Made by a program: the position numbers and the translations under genes
The notes under the pieces: generated by a model
Databases searched by the model: none
What the model saw: the letters and a program-made list of their open reading frames with translations, nothing else
What the model was told of the DNA's origin: nothing
Shown here: positions 16,660 through 24,671 of the stretch, piece by piece
How the letters are laid out: the number at the start of each line of letters is the position of its first letter
How positions within the stretch are numbered: position 1 is the first letter of the stretch
Assembly (NCBI GenBank): GCA_017515345.1
Contig: JAFWFZ010000035.1
Coordinates: forward strand, 1-47,113
Length of the DNA: 47,113 nt
Direction: 5' to 3'
Source of the DNA: Oscillospiraceae bacterium
Lineage (GTDB): Bacteria > Bacillota > Clostridia > Oscillospirales > Oscillospiraceae

Positions 16660-18414
16660 TCAGATGGAGTACTTCTCCGTGTATTCCCTGAGCAGCCGCT
16701 CGTACTCCGCGTTCCGGGCCGCCTCCATCTCCAGCACGTAGTCGTGGGCGCCCTCGGTGTCGGAGCGGAGCTCCAGCATGATGACCGCCAGGTTGGAGCA
16801 GTGGTCGGCCACGCGCTCGTAATTCGTGATCAGGTCGTTGAACACAAAGCCCTGGTCCAGGGTGCAGATCTTTTTCTGCAGCCTGTCCACATGGCGGAGC
16901 TTCATCTCGTCGCTCAGGCTGTCGATCAGCTCCTCCAGCGGCTCCACCCGCGCGGCCTTCTCCACATCGTCCTCCTTGAAGGCGGAGACGGACAGCTCCA
17001 GGATCTCCGTCACCGCGGAGAGCATCACGGAGAGCTCCCGGTCCGCGCCGGGGGAGAACTGCACGTGCTTCTCGCTGATCTCCTGGGCGGCCTCCGCGAT
17101 GTTCTGGGCGTGGTCGGAGATGCGCTCCAGATCGGAGATGCCGTGGAGGAACTTGCTGACCTCCGCCGTCTGGCTGTCGGTAAGCTCGGGGCCGGTGATC
17201 TGCATCAGGTAGCTGCCGAGCCGATCCTCGAACCGGTCCACCAGCGACTCCAGGTCAGCGACCTGCCGGAAGCCCGCTTCGCTGTAATCGGTGAGCAGGG
17301 CGGCGGCTTCCAGCAGGTTGCGCCTCGCCAGCTCCGCCATGGTGACGACCACCTTGCGGGAGGTGTCCAGGGCGATGCCGGGGTGCTGCAGGAAGCGCTC
17401 CTCCAGCAGGCGGAGCTCCGGCGCGTCGGTCACGTCGTCCGGCCTGCCGCGGACGATGGAGCACACGGCCTTCTCGATGAGACCGGTAAAGGGCGCCAGC
17501 ACGATAACGGTGAGGAAGCGGAACACAGTGTTCAGCAGCGCCACGCCGAAGGTGTTCAGGGGCATGTTCATGATGGAAAGCGGATGGACGGCGTTCACCG
17601 TGTAGAAGACGATCGACCAGATCAGCGCGCCCAGCACGTCGATGAACAGGTAGACGAAGGCGGTGCGCCGCCCCTCGTTCCCCGCGCCCAGCGCGGAGAT
17701 GAGCACCGGCATGGCGGCGCCCACGGCGATACCCATGATCAGGGGCAGCGCCACGGCAAAGCTCACGGCGCCGGTCATGCTCAGCGCCTGGAGGATACCG
17801 ACGGAGGCGGAGGCGCTCTGCAGAATGCAGGTCAGCGCGATCCCCGCCAGGATGCCCAGCACCGGGTTGGAGAAGGAGGTCAGCACCCGGATGAAGGCGG
17901 CGCTCTCCTTCAGCGGGGCCACGGCGGCGCTCATGGCGCTCATGCCGAACATGAGAACGGCGAAGCCCATGAGGATGTCGCCCACCTGCCGGTGCGATGC
18001 TTTTTTTCCGATCATCCGGAGCAGGATGCCGATCACCGCCACGACGCCGGTGATGGTGGCGGTGGAAACAAGGCTCCACAGCCCCTCTCCGTGGACGCTG
18101 GAGAGGGAGACGATCCAGCCCGTGATGCTGGTGCCCAGGATGGCGCCCAGGATGATGCCCGTGGCCTGCTTCAGCCGCATCATGCCGGAATTGACGAAGC
18201 CCACCGCCATGACCGAGGTGGCGGAGGAGGACTGGATGACGGCCGTGACGCCGGTGCCCAGCAGGACCCCCTTCCACACGCTGCTGGTGAGCTTGTACAG
18301 CACCAGCTCCAGCCTTCGCCCGGCCGCGCGCTTCAGCCCGTCGCCCATGAGGCTCATACCGAACAGGAACAGGGCGGCTCCGCCCAGCAGCGAGATGATT
18401 CCCGTGATGTCCAT
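16660..18414 (-). CDS. Na/Pi cotransporter with PhoU domains
   Basis: Sodium-phosphate cotransporter family protein (NptA/YjbB type), 584 residues. The N-terminal 310 residues have about eight membrane helices with the duplicated substrate motifs QSSSATS and QSASAS. The C-terminal 230 residues contain two PhoU-like helical repeats (HGISDLERISDHAQNIAE and NYERVADHCSNLAV), which normally report phosphate status. Start ATG 18414 has GGAGGG upstream. It may export or import phosphate; direction cannot be judged. It has a separate, imperfect promoter. Confidence 0.93.
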   Translation of the reverse strand: MDITGIISLLGGAALFLFGMSLMGDGLKRAAGRRLELVLYKLTSSVWKGVLLGTGVTAVIQSSSATSVMAVGFVNSGMMRLKQATGIILGAILGTSITGWIVSLSSVHGEGLWSLVSTATITGVVAVIGILLRMIGKKASHRQVGDILMGFAVLMFGMSAMSAAVAPLKESAAFIRVLTSFSNPVLGILAGIALTCILQSASASVGILQALSMTGAVSFAVALPLIMGIAVGAAMPVLISALGAGNEGRRTAFVYLFIDVLGALIWSIVFYTVNAVHPLSIMNMPLNTFGVALLNTVFRFLTVIVLAPFTGLIEKAVCSIVRGRPDDVTDAPELRLLEERFLQHPGIALDTSRKVVVTMAELARRNLLEAAALLTDYSEAGFRQVADLESLVDRFEDRLGSYLMQITGPELTDSQTAEVSKFLHGISDLERISDHAQNIAEAAQEISEKHVQFSPGADRELSVMLSAVTEILELSVSAFKEDDVEKAARVEPLEELIDSLSDEMKLRHVDRLQKKICTLDQGFVFNDLITNYERVADHCSNLAVIMLELRSDTEGAHDYVLEMEAARNAEYERLLREYTEKYSI

Positions 18415-18431
18415 GTTTCCCTCCGGATCAA

Positions 18432-18494
18432 ATTGTTGATGGTGAACAATCTCTTCACTGACGACAGTATAGCAGAAAACCTCGCCCATGTGTA
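18432..18494 (-). promoter_or_regulatory. Possible promoter and dyad of the Na/Pi gene
   Basis: Minus strand: TATACT (18466-18471), 17-base spacer, weak TACACA (18489-18494). An inverted repeat with arms ATTGTT and AACAAT (18432-18450) lies in the leader. Confidence 0.45.
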
Positions 18495-18596
18495 CAGGAA
18501 AATCGTTTTTTTATAAACAGGATGGACGGCGGGGCGGGGAGGCGGCGCCGGGCGCCTGCTCCGTCTGTCCGGCGCGCCGGACCGGAAGAAGCAAGA

Positions 18597-18629
18597 CCCC
18601 CGGCGCCGGGCTCGTCCGGCCGCCGGGGG
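18597..18629 (-). terminator. GC-rich hairpin after the DUF2284 gene
   Basis: Perfect 9-bp arms (18597-18605 with 18621-18629), 26 bases past the stop. It has no good T-run. Confidence 0.4.
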
Positions 18630-18654
18630 ATCAGCATTTTTCGGTGAGGTCGCC

Positions 18655-19206
18655 TTATTTGTCCTTGATGAGGAACATCCCCGTGTAGGTGATGGTCCCG
18701 GGCCCGTAGTAGTACTGGAGGTCGTTGTCGCGGCAGACGTCGCTGACCACGAGGCCGTAGCCCTCCATGCCGGACATACGCTTCTTGGGGAAGCGGCAGG
18801 GCGCGTCGGGATAGGTACACTCCTTGCAGATGTCGCAGCCCGCGCCGCCCAGGGCCAGCACGTCGCCGTACTTGTCCACCAGCATCTCATGGAACCGCAC
18901 GCTCAGGTCCCGGAGGCTCTTCGCCGCCTCGCCCCAGGTCTCGAAGTCCATGTCGTCCTCCAGGTCCATGGTCACCTGCACCAGCACGCCCCAGTCGTAG
19001 GACTGCATCTCCGCGTCGCACTCCGGGATGGTGCCGCAGCCGGGCGGGCAGCTCCAGTTCTTGTTGTAGGCGTGGCACTTGTCCACGGCGCACATGTCCC
19101 GCACCTCTTCCCGGGGCTTCAGGGTCTTCACATCCACCAGTCCCGCATGGGCGAAGCCCATGTCCAGCGCGTCCTGCACGATCGTCTCTCTTGTCAGCTC
19201 TGCCAT
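18655..19206 (-). CDS. DUF2284 metal-binding protein
   Basis: A 183-residue cytoplasmic protein with many conserved cysteines: CAVDKCHAYNKNWSCPPGCGT near residues 40-60 (motif quoted in part) and CDICKECTYPDAPC near 125. This is the DUF2284 pattern, predicted to bind an Fe-S cluster or zinc. The function is unknown; it is common in anaerobes. ATG 19206 is preceded by AAAGGAG. It follows the FAD dehydrogenase gene by 63 bases and may be cotranscribed with it. Confidence 0.9.
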   Translation of the reverse strand: MAELTRETIVQDALDMGFAHAGLVDVKTLKPREEVRDMCAVDKCHAYNKNWSCPPGCGTIPECDAEMQSYDWGVLVQVTMDLEDDMDFETWGEAAKSLRDLSVRFHEMLVDKYGDVLALGGAGCDICKECTYPDAPCRFPKKRMSGMEGYGLVVSDVCRDNDLQYYYGPGTITYTGMFLIKDK

Positions 19207-19269
19207 TGTATGCGCTCCTTTCAGATTATGTGTGATCCGACCCGCATGCCGGGCGGTCAATTCCTTCTT

Positions 19270-20658
19270 TCACGCCAGCTTCCGGCCCATGAGGGCGCCC
19301 ATGATGGAGGCCATCATCAGACCGCGGGTCCAGCCGCTGGAGTCGCCCAGGCAGTGGAGGCCGCGGATGTTGGTGGTGAAGTCCTCGTCCATCTTGATCT
19401 TGTTGCTGTAGAATTTGAGCTCGGGGGAATAGAGCAGCGTCTCGTAGGACGCCAGCCCCGGCACCACCAGGTCGGCGGCCTGGATGAAGTTGATGATGTT
19501 CGTCATGGACCGGTAGGGCAGCGCCGCCGTGATGTCACCGGCCACCGCGTCCGGCAGGGTGGGCCGCACGTTGGATTGGGAGAGCTCCTTTTCCCAGGTG
19601 CGCTTGCCGTCCAGTATGTCCCCGAACCGCTGGACAAGGATGCTGCCGTCGGCCAGCATGTTCGTCAACTCGCCCACCTTCTGGGCGTAGGCGATGGGCT
19701 GGTTGAAGGGGTAGGTGAAGTTGTGGGAGCAGAGGATGGCAAGGTTGGTGTTCTCGCTCTTCACCTGCTTGTAGGAGTGGCCGTTCACCACGGCCAGGTC
19801 GTTGTCATAGTTCTCCTGGCTCACGAAGCCGCCGGGATTCTGGCAGAAGGTGCGCACCTTGTTCTTGAAGGGCCGGGGGTAGCCGATGAGCTTGGATTCA
19901 TACAGCACCCGGTTCACGAACTCCATGACCTCGTTGCGGACCTCCACCCGAACGCCGATGTCCACGGTGCCGGGCAGGTGTGCGATGCCGTGGGCCTCGC
20001 ACAGGCTCTCCAGCCAGTCCGCGCCCCTGCGTCCCGTGGCGACCACGGTCTCGTCGGCGTACCACTCGGTGTGGCTCCTGCCGTCGGAGACCGACGCGCC
20101 CAGGCACTGCTCCCCGTCGAAAATGAGGTCGGTGCACTCCTCGCCGAACCGGAGCTCCACGCCGCTGTCGGCCAGATACCGTTCGATGGCCAGGTAGATG
20201 TCCTGGGCCTTCTCGGTGCCCAGATGCCGGATGGGGCAGTCCACCAGCTTGAGGCCGGCCTGGATGGCGCGCTTGCGGATCTCCTTCACCTCGTCGGGAT
20301 GGCCCACGCCCTCCACGTTCTTGTCCGCGCCGAACTCAAGATAGATCTTATCCACATATTCGATGGTCTTCTGCGCCTTCTCCGTGCCGATGAGCTCCGG
20401 CAGGCTGCCGCCCACCTCGCAGCTCAGGGAGAGCTTCCCGTCGGAAAATGCCCCCGCGCCGGAGAAGCCGGTGGTGATGTGGCAGTAGGGTTTGCAGTTC
20501 ATGCATTTGCCGGTCGCCGCCTTGGGGCACTTCCTGTGCTCGATGGAGGCGCCCTTTTCGATGATCGTGATCTTCTTCCTGCTGCCGTTTCGTATCATTT
20601 CAATGGCGGTGAAGATGCCCGCGGGCCCCGCGCCGATGATGAGAACGTCGGTTTTCAT
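19270..20658 (-). CDS. FAD-dependent dehydrogenase (COG2509 type)
   Basis: A 462-residue flavoprotein with an N-terminal dinucleotide fold (IIGAGPAGI, residues 6-14). A Cys-rich insert follows near 44-60 (CPKAATGKCMNCKPYCH), then TGFSGAGAFSDGKLSL. The ending GLHCLGDSSGWTRGLMMASIMG is the FAD-binding C-terminal motif. This is the uncharacterised FAD-dependent dehydrogenase family common in Clostridia; the substrate is unknown. It has its own promoter at 20721-20750. Confidence 0.93.
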   Translation of the reverse strand: MKTDVLIIGAGPAGIFTAIEMIRNGSRKKITIIEKGASIEHRKCPKAATGKCMNCKPYCHITTGFSGAGAFSDGKLSLSCEVGGSLPELIGTEKAQKTIEYVDKIYLEFGADKNVEGVGHPDEVKEIRKRAIQAGLKLVDCPIRHLGTEKAQDIYLAIERYLADSGVELRFGEECTDLIFDGEQCLGASVSDGRSHTEWYADETVVATGRRGADWLESLCEAHGIAHLPGTVDIGVRVEVRNEVMEFVNRVLYESKLIGYPRPFKNKVRTFCQNPGGFVSQENYDNDLAVVNGHSYKQVKSENTNLAILCSHNFTYPFNQPIAYAQKVGELTNMLADGSILVQRFGDILDGKRTWEKELSQSNVRPTLPDAVAGDITAALPYRSMTNIINFIQAADLVVPGLASYETLLYSPELKFYSNKIKMDEDFTTNIRGLHCLGDSSGWTRGLMMASIMGALMGRKLA

Positions 20659-20720
20659 ATCCGTTCCTTTCCAGAAAAGCCAAGATCCGGGCGCGGACGA
20701 TGCTCCGTGCCCAAAACAGC

Positions 20721-20750
20721 ATTATACACCATCCCACGCCCCCGCGTCAA
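20721..20750 (-). promoter_or_regulatory. Promoter of the FAD dehydrogenase gene
   Basis: Minus strand: TTGACG (20745-20750), 18-base spacer, perfect TATAAT (20721-20726). Confidence 0.85.
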
Positions 20751-20988
20751 TCGATCCGCGATCTGTCGCCTGCCGCGTCCGCCCCGCGCGGCTTTTTTGC
20801 CGCGGCCCCGGCGTCGCCGAAGGCTGTTTCCCCCTGCCGGGGCGGGCTTTTTCTTGCTGCTCCTTTTTTCTTTGTCCTCCGGTGCAGACCGGGGGCTGGA
20901 CTTTTTCTCATACTTTCCCCTTGCCGGGGTGCGGCAACCTCGTTCTTTTCCGGTCCAGACCGGAAGCCGGTTTTTCCCTGCGGGGGGC

Positions 20989-21020
20989 ATACTTTCTCTC
21001 CAGCAGCGGAGAGAAAGTAT
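20989..21020 (+). repeat. Structured repeat hairpin 1, copy C
   Basis: A perfect 13-bp stem (20989-21001 with 21008-21020). Arm positions 2, 3 and 12 differ from copy B with matching changes in the other arm. Confidence 0.85.
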
Positions 21021-21033
21021 CAAAGAGACGCCG

Positions 21034-21070
21034 CCAGAGAGGGGCTTTTTACAGAGATGCCCCTCTCTGG
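21034..21070 (+). repeat. Structured repeat hairpin 2, copy C
   Basis: A perfect 12-bp stem (21034-21045 with 21059-21070). Six positions differ from copy B and all are compensated. Confidence 0.85.
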
Positions 21071-21336
21071 ACTCTCCCTCCTAAGAGGCAAGTCACAGCT
21101 TCGGGACGATGTCCTTAGTCTATACTCTCTGCTGTCATTTTGCTGCCGCAGTGCGGTGGCTGAGGGGACATGTACCCGACTGCGGTGCCTCGCCGACCCG
21201 CTTCGCCGGGCTCGTGATCGAGGTACGGGAGACGGAGAGTGGGGCGTCGTTTTGCAAGCTCCGTTCCCCCGTTCTCCCGTCCTGCCCCGGGGATCCAAGG
21301 GGCCCCGCAGGGTCCCTTGGCCGCGCGAAAGGAATT

Positions 21337-21374
21337 CTTAAGGGAAAACCGCTGCGGAACGGTTTTCCCTTAAG
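21337..21374 (+). repeat. CTTAAG 15-bp hairpin, copy C
   Basis: Perfect 15-base arms (21337-21351 with 21360-21374) around an 8-base loop. Only 16 bases after the CCAAG hairpin. Confidence 0.8.
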
Positions 21375-21428
21375 CGCCCCTTTGCCTACTTTCCCGGCGA
21401 GGGGAAAGTGGGCCGCCGGAGGCATGAC

Positions 21429-21599
21429 CAGCCCCCGGCCTGCGCCGGGGAGAAATAGGAGGCGGCACCCCCCGGCAGGGACAAACAGCCTCCGGTCTGC
21501 ACCGGGGAGAAATAGGAGGCGGCACTCCCCGGCAGGGAAAAGCTGCCCCCGCCTCGCCCCGCGCAGGGGCAAAAGCGGCAAAACAGGCGTCGTCCGCGC
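21429..21599 (+). repeat. 57-base tandem repeat
   Basis: Units start at 21429, 21486 and 21543. The first two are nearly identical (a CCCGGCCTGCGCCGGGG-like stem, GAGAAATAGGAGGCGGCA, then CCCCGGCAGGGA); the third is degenerate. A single related unit lies in copy B near 10471-10550. Confidence 0.75.
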
Positions 21600-21606
21600 G
21601 CAAAAA

Positions 21607-21640
21607 CGGGCTTCCCGTCCGGGAAGCCCGCGTTTTATTT
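21607..21640. terminator. Terminator of the small membrane protein operon
   Basis: A perfect 10-bp stem (21607-21616 with 21621-21630), loop GTCC. There are T-runs on both sides, so it works on the minus strand for the operon and may also stop plus-strand transcription from copy C. Confidence 0.85.
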
Positions 21641-22504
21641 TGCTTTTTTCCTTCTTTGTGAGATCACCTGGAGCAAAACGACGGCGGCCACCACCACGAG
21701 CCCCACCGCCACGAGCACATAGGGCAGGGCGCGGCTCGCGGGAGGCTCCGGGTCGGTGATCACGTCGGGTGACGGCGACGGATCGGCGGATGATTTCGGA
21801 CTTTCGGAGGCCGACGGGTCTGCGGGCGCGTTCACGGACGCGCCGCCCCAGTCGGGGAGTTCCTGCCGCGAAACCGCCGCGATGTCCCCGTTCGCCGGGT
21901 CGTCAAGGCAGACCCACCTGCCGCGGATGCCGTAGAAGTAACTCACAAGGCCCCACTCCCGCCCGGCCTCGTCGGTCCAGACGAGGGAAATGGGCAGGGG
22001 CTCGCCGGGGTCCGGCCCCTCCCCGGGGCCCCAGGTCACGGCGGCCTCTCCGGATTCGGGGTAGGTCCAGAAAACCGCGCCGGTTTCCCGGATATCCAGA
22101 CTCCTGTCGCCGCTGTCCCGGATCTGGGAGTCGAATTCCTCCGCAAAGCTCTGACTGTCATATTTGAGCAGCAGGTCGTCAAGCCTGACCCAGCCGCCCT
22201 CCCGGGCGTCAAAGATCTCCGCATAGCCCCAGTCAGCGCCGGACTTGTCGGCGTAGGAGGCGGAGACGTAGACCTCCTGCCCGTTTTCAAAGCTGCCGGA
22301 CGCGCGTCCGCCGGGCTTGACGCAGTATTCCGCCCCGCCGCCGGGCCCGTTGGCGAAGAAGGTGCGGTTCACATGGCCGCATTCCGCCATGTGGCTGAAG
22401 TAAAAATCGTCCGACGGCTCGTAGATCACGTCCGCCAGGGCGGTCGCTGTCAGCGACAGGGCCAGAACGGCGCACAGGAGCAGCGTCACGATCCGCCTTT
22501 TCAT
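21635..22504 (-). CDS. Secreted, C-terminally anchored SH3-like protein
   Basis: A 289-residue protein that I do not recognise by name. Residues 1-24 are a signal peptide (ending ATALA). The ectodomain contains two stretches that look like bacterial SH3 folds (DWGYAEIFDAREGGWVRLDDL and WGLVSYFYGIRGRWVCLDD, shown here only to place them near residues 88-108 and 190-210). A Ser/Pro-rich linker (about 225-255) leads to a single membrane helix near 258-278 and a basic end. It shares its layout (signal peptide, ADxIYEP start, helix, basic tail) with the three small proteins upstream and overlaps the last of them by an ATGA. Confidence 0.75.
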   Translation of the reverse strand: MKRRIVTLLLCAVLALSLTATALADVIYEPSDDFYFSHMAECGHVNRTFFANGPGGGAEYCVKPGGRASGSFENGQEVYVSASYADKSGADWGYAEIFDAREGGWVRLDDLLLKYDSQSFAEEFDSQIRDSGDRSLDIRETGAVFWTYPESGEAAVTWGPGEGPDPGEPLPISLVWTDEAGREWGLVSYFYGIRGRWVCLDDPANGDIAAVSRQELPDWGGASVNAPADPSASESPKSSADPSPSPDVITDPEPPASRALPYVLVAVGLVVVAAVVLLQVISQRRKKAK

Positions 22505-22719
22505 TTCTTTTCCCTCCTTCGGGTTTTCCGCCGCCGGATGACAAGCGCCAGCACGATCACCGCGATCACCGCCGCCGCGGCGGCGATGAGATACGGCGCG
22601 GGCCCGGCGCCGGACACGGCCTCCGGGGGCGGCTCGTAGATCTCGTCCGCCAGAGCCGACGGGATCAGCAGGAGCGCCGCCGCCAGAGCCAGTGAGAGCC
22701 TGAGCAGCGTTTTTTTCAC
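22501..22719 (-). CDS. Small secreted/membrane paralogue 3
   Basis: A 72-residue protein: signal peptide to about residue 24 (SALA), a short ectodomain DEIYEPPPEAVSGAG, a membrane helix (about 42-62), and an Arg/Lys tail. No known function. Both ends overlap its neighbours by ATGA, so it is translated in tandem with them. The start DEIYEPP matches DVIYEPS of the following larger protein. Confidence 0.75.
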   Translation of the reverse strand: MKKTLLRLSLALAAALLLIPSALADEIYEPPPEAVSGAGPAPYLIAAAAAVIAVIVLALVIRRRKTRRREKK

Positions 22720-22937
22720 TTTTCCTCATCCTCCCGTCCGTTTTTCCGGCGCTTCCGCAGGGCGCGGATGACGATCACCGCGGCGACCACAACGACCACC
22801 AGCACGATGGCGATCGGCAGCAGGGACGCCGCGTCCCCCGACGGGATGGGCGGCGCGATGGCGTCCGCCAGGGCGGCCGGGGCCAGGGCAAGGAGCGCAA
22901 AAAGGGTCAGGGCAAATGAGATCAGCTTCTTTTTCAT
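22716..22937 (-). CDS. Small secreted/membrane paralogue 2
   Basis: A 73-residue protein of the same plan: signal peptide ending AALA, about 15 outside residues (DAIAPPIPSGDAAS), a Val-rich membrane helix, and an RALRKRRKNGR basic tail ending in DEEK. Overlaps the genes on both sides by ATGA. Function unknown. Confidence 0.75.
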   Translation of the reverse strand: MKKKLISFALTLFALLALAPAALADAIAPPIPSGDAASLLPIAIVLVVVVVAAVIVIRALRKRRKNGREDEEK

Positions 22938-23152
22938 TTTTTATCGTCCTCCTTTTTTGATGCGCGCCGTCTCACCAGGGCGCGGATGACGACCACCGCG
23001 ATGATCACGACCGCCAGCACGACGATCACCCAGGTGAGCGGCTACGAGGTCACCTCGGCGACCGGGTCGGCGATGAGGTCGGCCGACGCGGACGCGGTGC
23101 AGGCGGAGAGCACCGCCAGCAGGGCAAGCAGTTTGGCAGCGAGTTTTTTCAT
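22934..23152 (-). pseudogene. Small paralogue 1, interrupted by an in-frame TAG
   Basis: The frame reads signal peptide (MKKLAAKLLALLAVLSAC...), outside segment DLIADPVAEVTS, then TAG at codon 37 (23042-23044 on the plus strand). After that the expected membrane helix and basic tail VIRALVRRRASKKEDDKK follow, and the frame ends in a TGA that overlaps the next ATG. Apart from the one codon it is intact, with AGGAGG upstream. It is most likely a recent nonsense mutation; a sequencing error or read-through are alternatives. An in-frame ATG at 23158 is also possible as start. Confidence 0.7.
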
Positions 23153-23165
23153 TTCCATGCGCCTC

Positions 23166-23501
23166 CTAATTCAAACGGTTGATGACCTCCCCGATCAGGA
23201 AGGAGGCCGTATTCAATACCGCGGCGTAGAGCAGCGGCTTTTTCACGGTTTCGGCATACCTTCTGAAAAGAAGCGTTTCCGACAGGAGCACCAGCGCCTC
23301 GACGGGCAGCTTGATCGCCCAGGGCCCCAGCCCCGTATAACGCCGCAGGAGCAGGTATGCCAGCACCGCGAGCGGGTTCGTGATCACGTTCACAAGGCAG
23401 GTGATCAGCAGATCGAACCGGCTGCGGACGCCGTACACGAGGGCGGCGTCCAGCTCGATGAGGAGCGTGAGCCCCAGGGAGACGGCAAAAGCGGTCAGCA
23501 T
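23166..23501 (-). CDS. Four-helix membrane protein, unknown
   Basis: A 111-residue protein with about four hydrophobic segments (LTAFAVSLGLTLLIE, LLITCLVNVITNPLAVLAYLLL, LPVEALVLLSETLLF, LLYAAVLNTASFLIGEVI). The acidic and Asn residues inside the helices (E14, N at ITNP, N at NTAS) are unusual and may be functional. The start at 23501 has AGAAGGAAAA upstream and lies inside the end of the MFS gene (7-base overlap). It may act with the MFS transporter or the paralogues downstream. Confidence 0.7.
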   Translation of the reverse strand: MLTAFAVSLGLTLLIELDAALVYGVRSRFDLLITCLVNVITNPLAVLAYLLLRRYTGLGPWAIKLPVEALVLLSETLLFRRYAETVKKPLLYAAVLNTASFLIGEVINRLN

Positions 23502-24520
23502 TTTTCCTTCTCCAGTCCGAAGAACATGAGGGGCAGGCTCGCCGCCGCGCACAAAAAGCTCGTCACCTGGGCGCCCAGCCCCGTATCCCAGCCGAAGAAC
23601 ACGGGCAGGAAGCCCAGGAACAGCCCGAAGGTCAGAAGCCCGAAGGCGAAGCCGTCCTCACCGGGGAACAGGTCCGCCACGCCCTTCAGGGTGATGGGCA
23701 TGGTCATGTTGAAGAGAAAGATGGCCGCCAGTCCCGCAGCGGCATGCCCGGCGAAGAGGAACAGGACCGCTGCCGCCGCCAGGGTGTAGACGGAGGCGGC
23801 TCTCGCCCCGAACCGGTCGGAGAGGAAGCCCCCCGCCGCCTTGCCGCAGGCCACCGCGCAGATCGCCAGCACCCCGAAGGGCGCGCCTGATTTCCAGGGG
23901 AACGAGAAGCCGAAGCCGGCATAGCTGCGGATGCACACCACCGCCACAAGCAGCAGACACAAAAGCGCCGTATTCCGGCCCCCCGCCGCCCTGTCCCGCG
24001 GCGGCTCGCAGGACGTGAACCGGGTCAGCCCGAAGGCGAACATGACGATGGCGAACGCCGCAAGGCCGATGACCAGGGGGGCGTCCCGGAGACCGCCGGA
24101 CTTGCCCAGGATCGTGCCGAAGTAGATCCCGAAGGCGCCCGGCGACACGAACACGCCCAGCGGCGCGCACTTCTTCCCGCTCATGCGCATCACGTCAACA
24201 CCGGCGCCCACGTGGAACAGGGCGTTCCCGATCCCGGCGATGACAGCCAGGGGCAGTCCGCCCAGCGCCATGGCGGCCCCGGTCAGGATCGTGCCGGCGG
24301 CGGCCATATAGGGATTCCTGCCAAGCCGGTCCGCCAGCATGCCGATGGGGAGCTGGAGGGCGAAGGCGCAGAAATTGTAGATGAGCATGGCCATGAGCCA
24401 TCGGTCGGTGCCGAACACCCGGGAAAACATCAGAAAGGCGCAGGAAAAATCCACGGCGAAATGAGCCAGCGAGTATACGGCCACCGAGGTCGTCACCGCT
24501 CCGCGCGCGGGACCGGACAC
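23495..24520 (-). CDS. MFS transporter
   Basis: Major facilitator superfamily permease, 341 residues with about ten to twelve hydrophobic helices. The cytoplasmic loop after helix 2 has the MFS signature GMLADRLGRNPY, repeated in weaker form as GGFLSDRFGAR in the second half. The substrate is unknown. The start is a GTG at 24520 with AAAGGGAG upstream; no in-frame ATG fits. First gene of an operon of six. Confidence 0.85.
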   Translation of the reverse strand: MSGPARGAVTTSVAVYSLAHFAVDFSCAFLMFSRVFGTDRWLMAMLIYNFCAFALQLPIGMLADRLGRNPYMAAAGTILTGAAMALGGLPLAVIAGIGNALFHVGAGVDVMRMSGKKCAPLGVFVSPGAFGIYFGTILGKSGGLRDAPLVIGLAAFAIVMFAFGLTRFTSCEPPRDRAAGGRNTALLCLLLVAVVCIRSYAGFGFSFPWKSGAPFGVLAICAVACGKAAGGFLSDRFGARAASVYTLAAAAVLFLFAGHAAAGLAAIFLFNMTMPITLKGVADLFPGEDGFAFGLLTFGLFLGFLPVFFGWDTGLGAQVTSFLCAAASLPLMFFGLEKEKC

Positions 24521-24671
24521 AGCGCATCACTCCCTTTTTTGTTGCTATGTATTCAGACGGCCGGCAAGGAAAAAAGTTCCCGGTATTTCATTTTCTTAAA
24601 AAAGAGGGAAACGGAGAAAAAGGGGGATGATCCCACGGCGCCGCCGGAACGGCGGCGGTGACGGTCCGCGG
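24521..24671. other. Intergenic stretch
   Basis: Holds the ribosome site of the MFS gene and a GC hairpin (24639-24657) that may end the thioesterase transcript. I see no convincing promoter for the MFS operon. Confidence 0.4.

Larger units (their letters stand above)
20815..21575 (+). repeat. Long structured intergenic repeat, copy C
   Basis: About 760 bases without a gene, homologous to copy B but on the other strand. In order: GC-rich modules near 20880-20985, hairpin 1 (20989-21020), linker CAAAGAGACGCCG, hairpin 2 (21034-21070), the CAGCTTCGGGACGATGTCC tract (21095-21113), TTTTGCTGCCGCAGTG, a degenerate CGATCACGA hairpin (about 21189-21224), the CCAAG hairpin (21295-21320), the perfect CTTAAG hairpin (21337-21374), and a 57-base tandem repeat (from 21429). 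Open frames through it have no family match. Confidence 0.85.

Noticed and set aside
21429..21599. The 57-base repeats as a CRISPR array
   Set aside because: Repeats are contiguous with no unique spacers, only three units exist, and no cas gene is near.
23042..23044. Pyrrolysine insertion at the in-frame TAG
   Set aside because: No pyl genes are in the window, the protein is not a methylamine enzyme, and a simple nonsense mutation explains it; kept only as a minor alternative.
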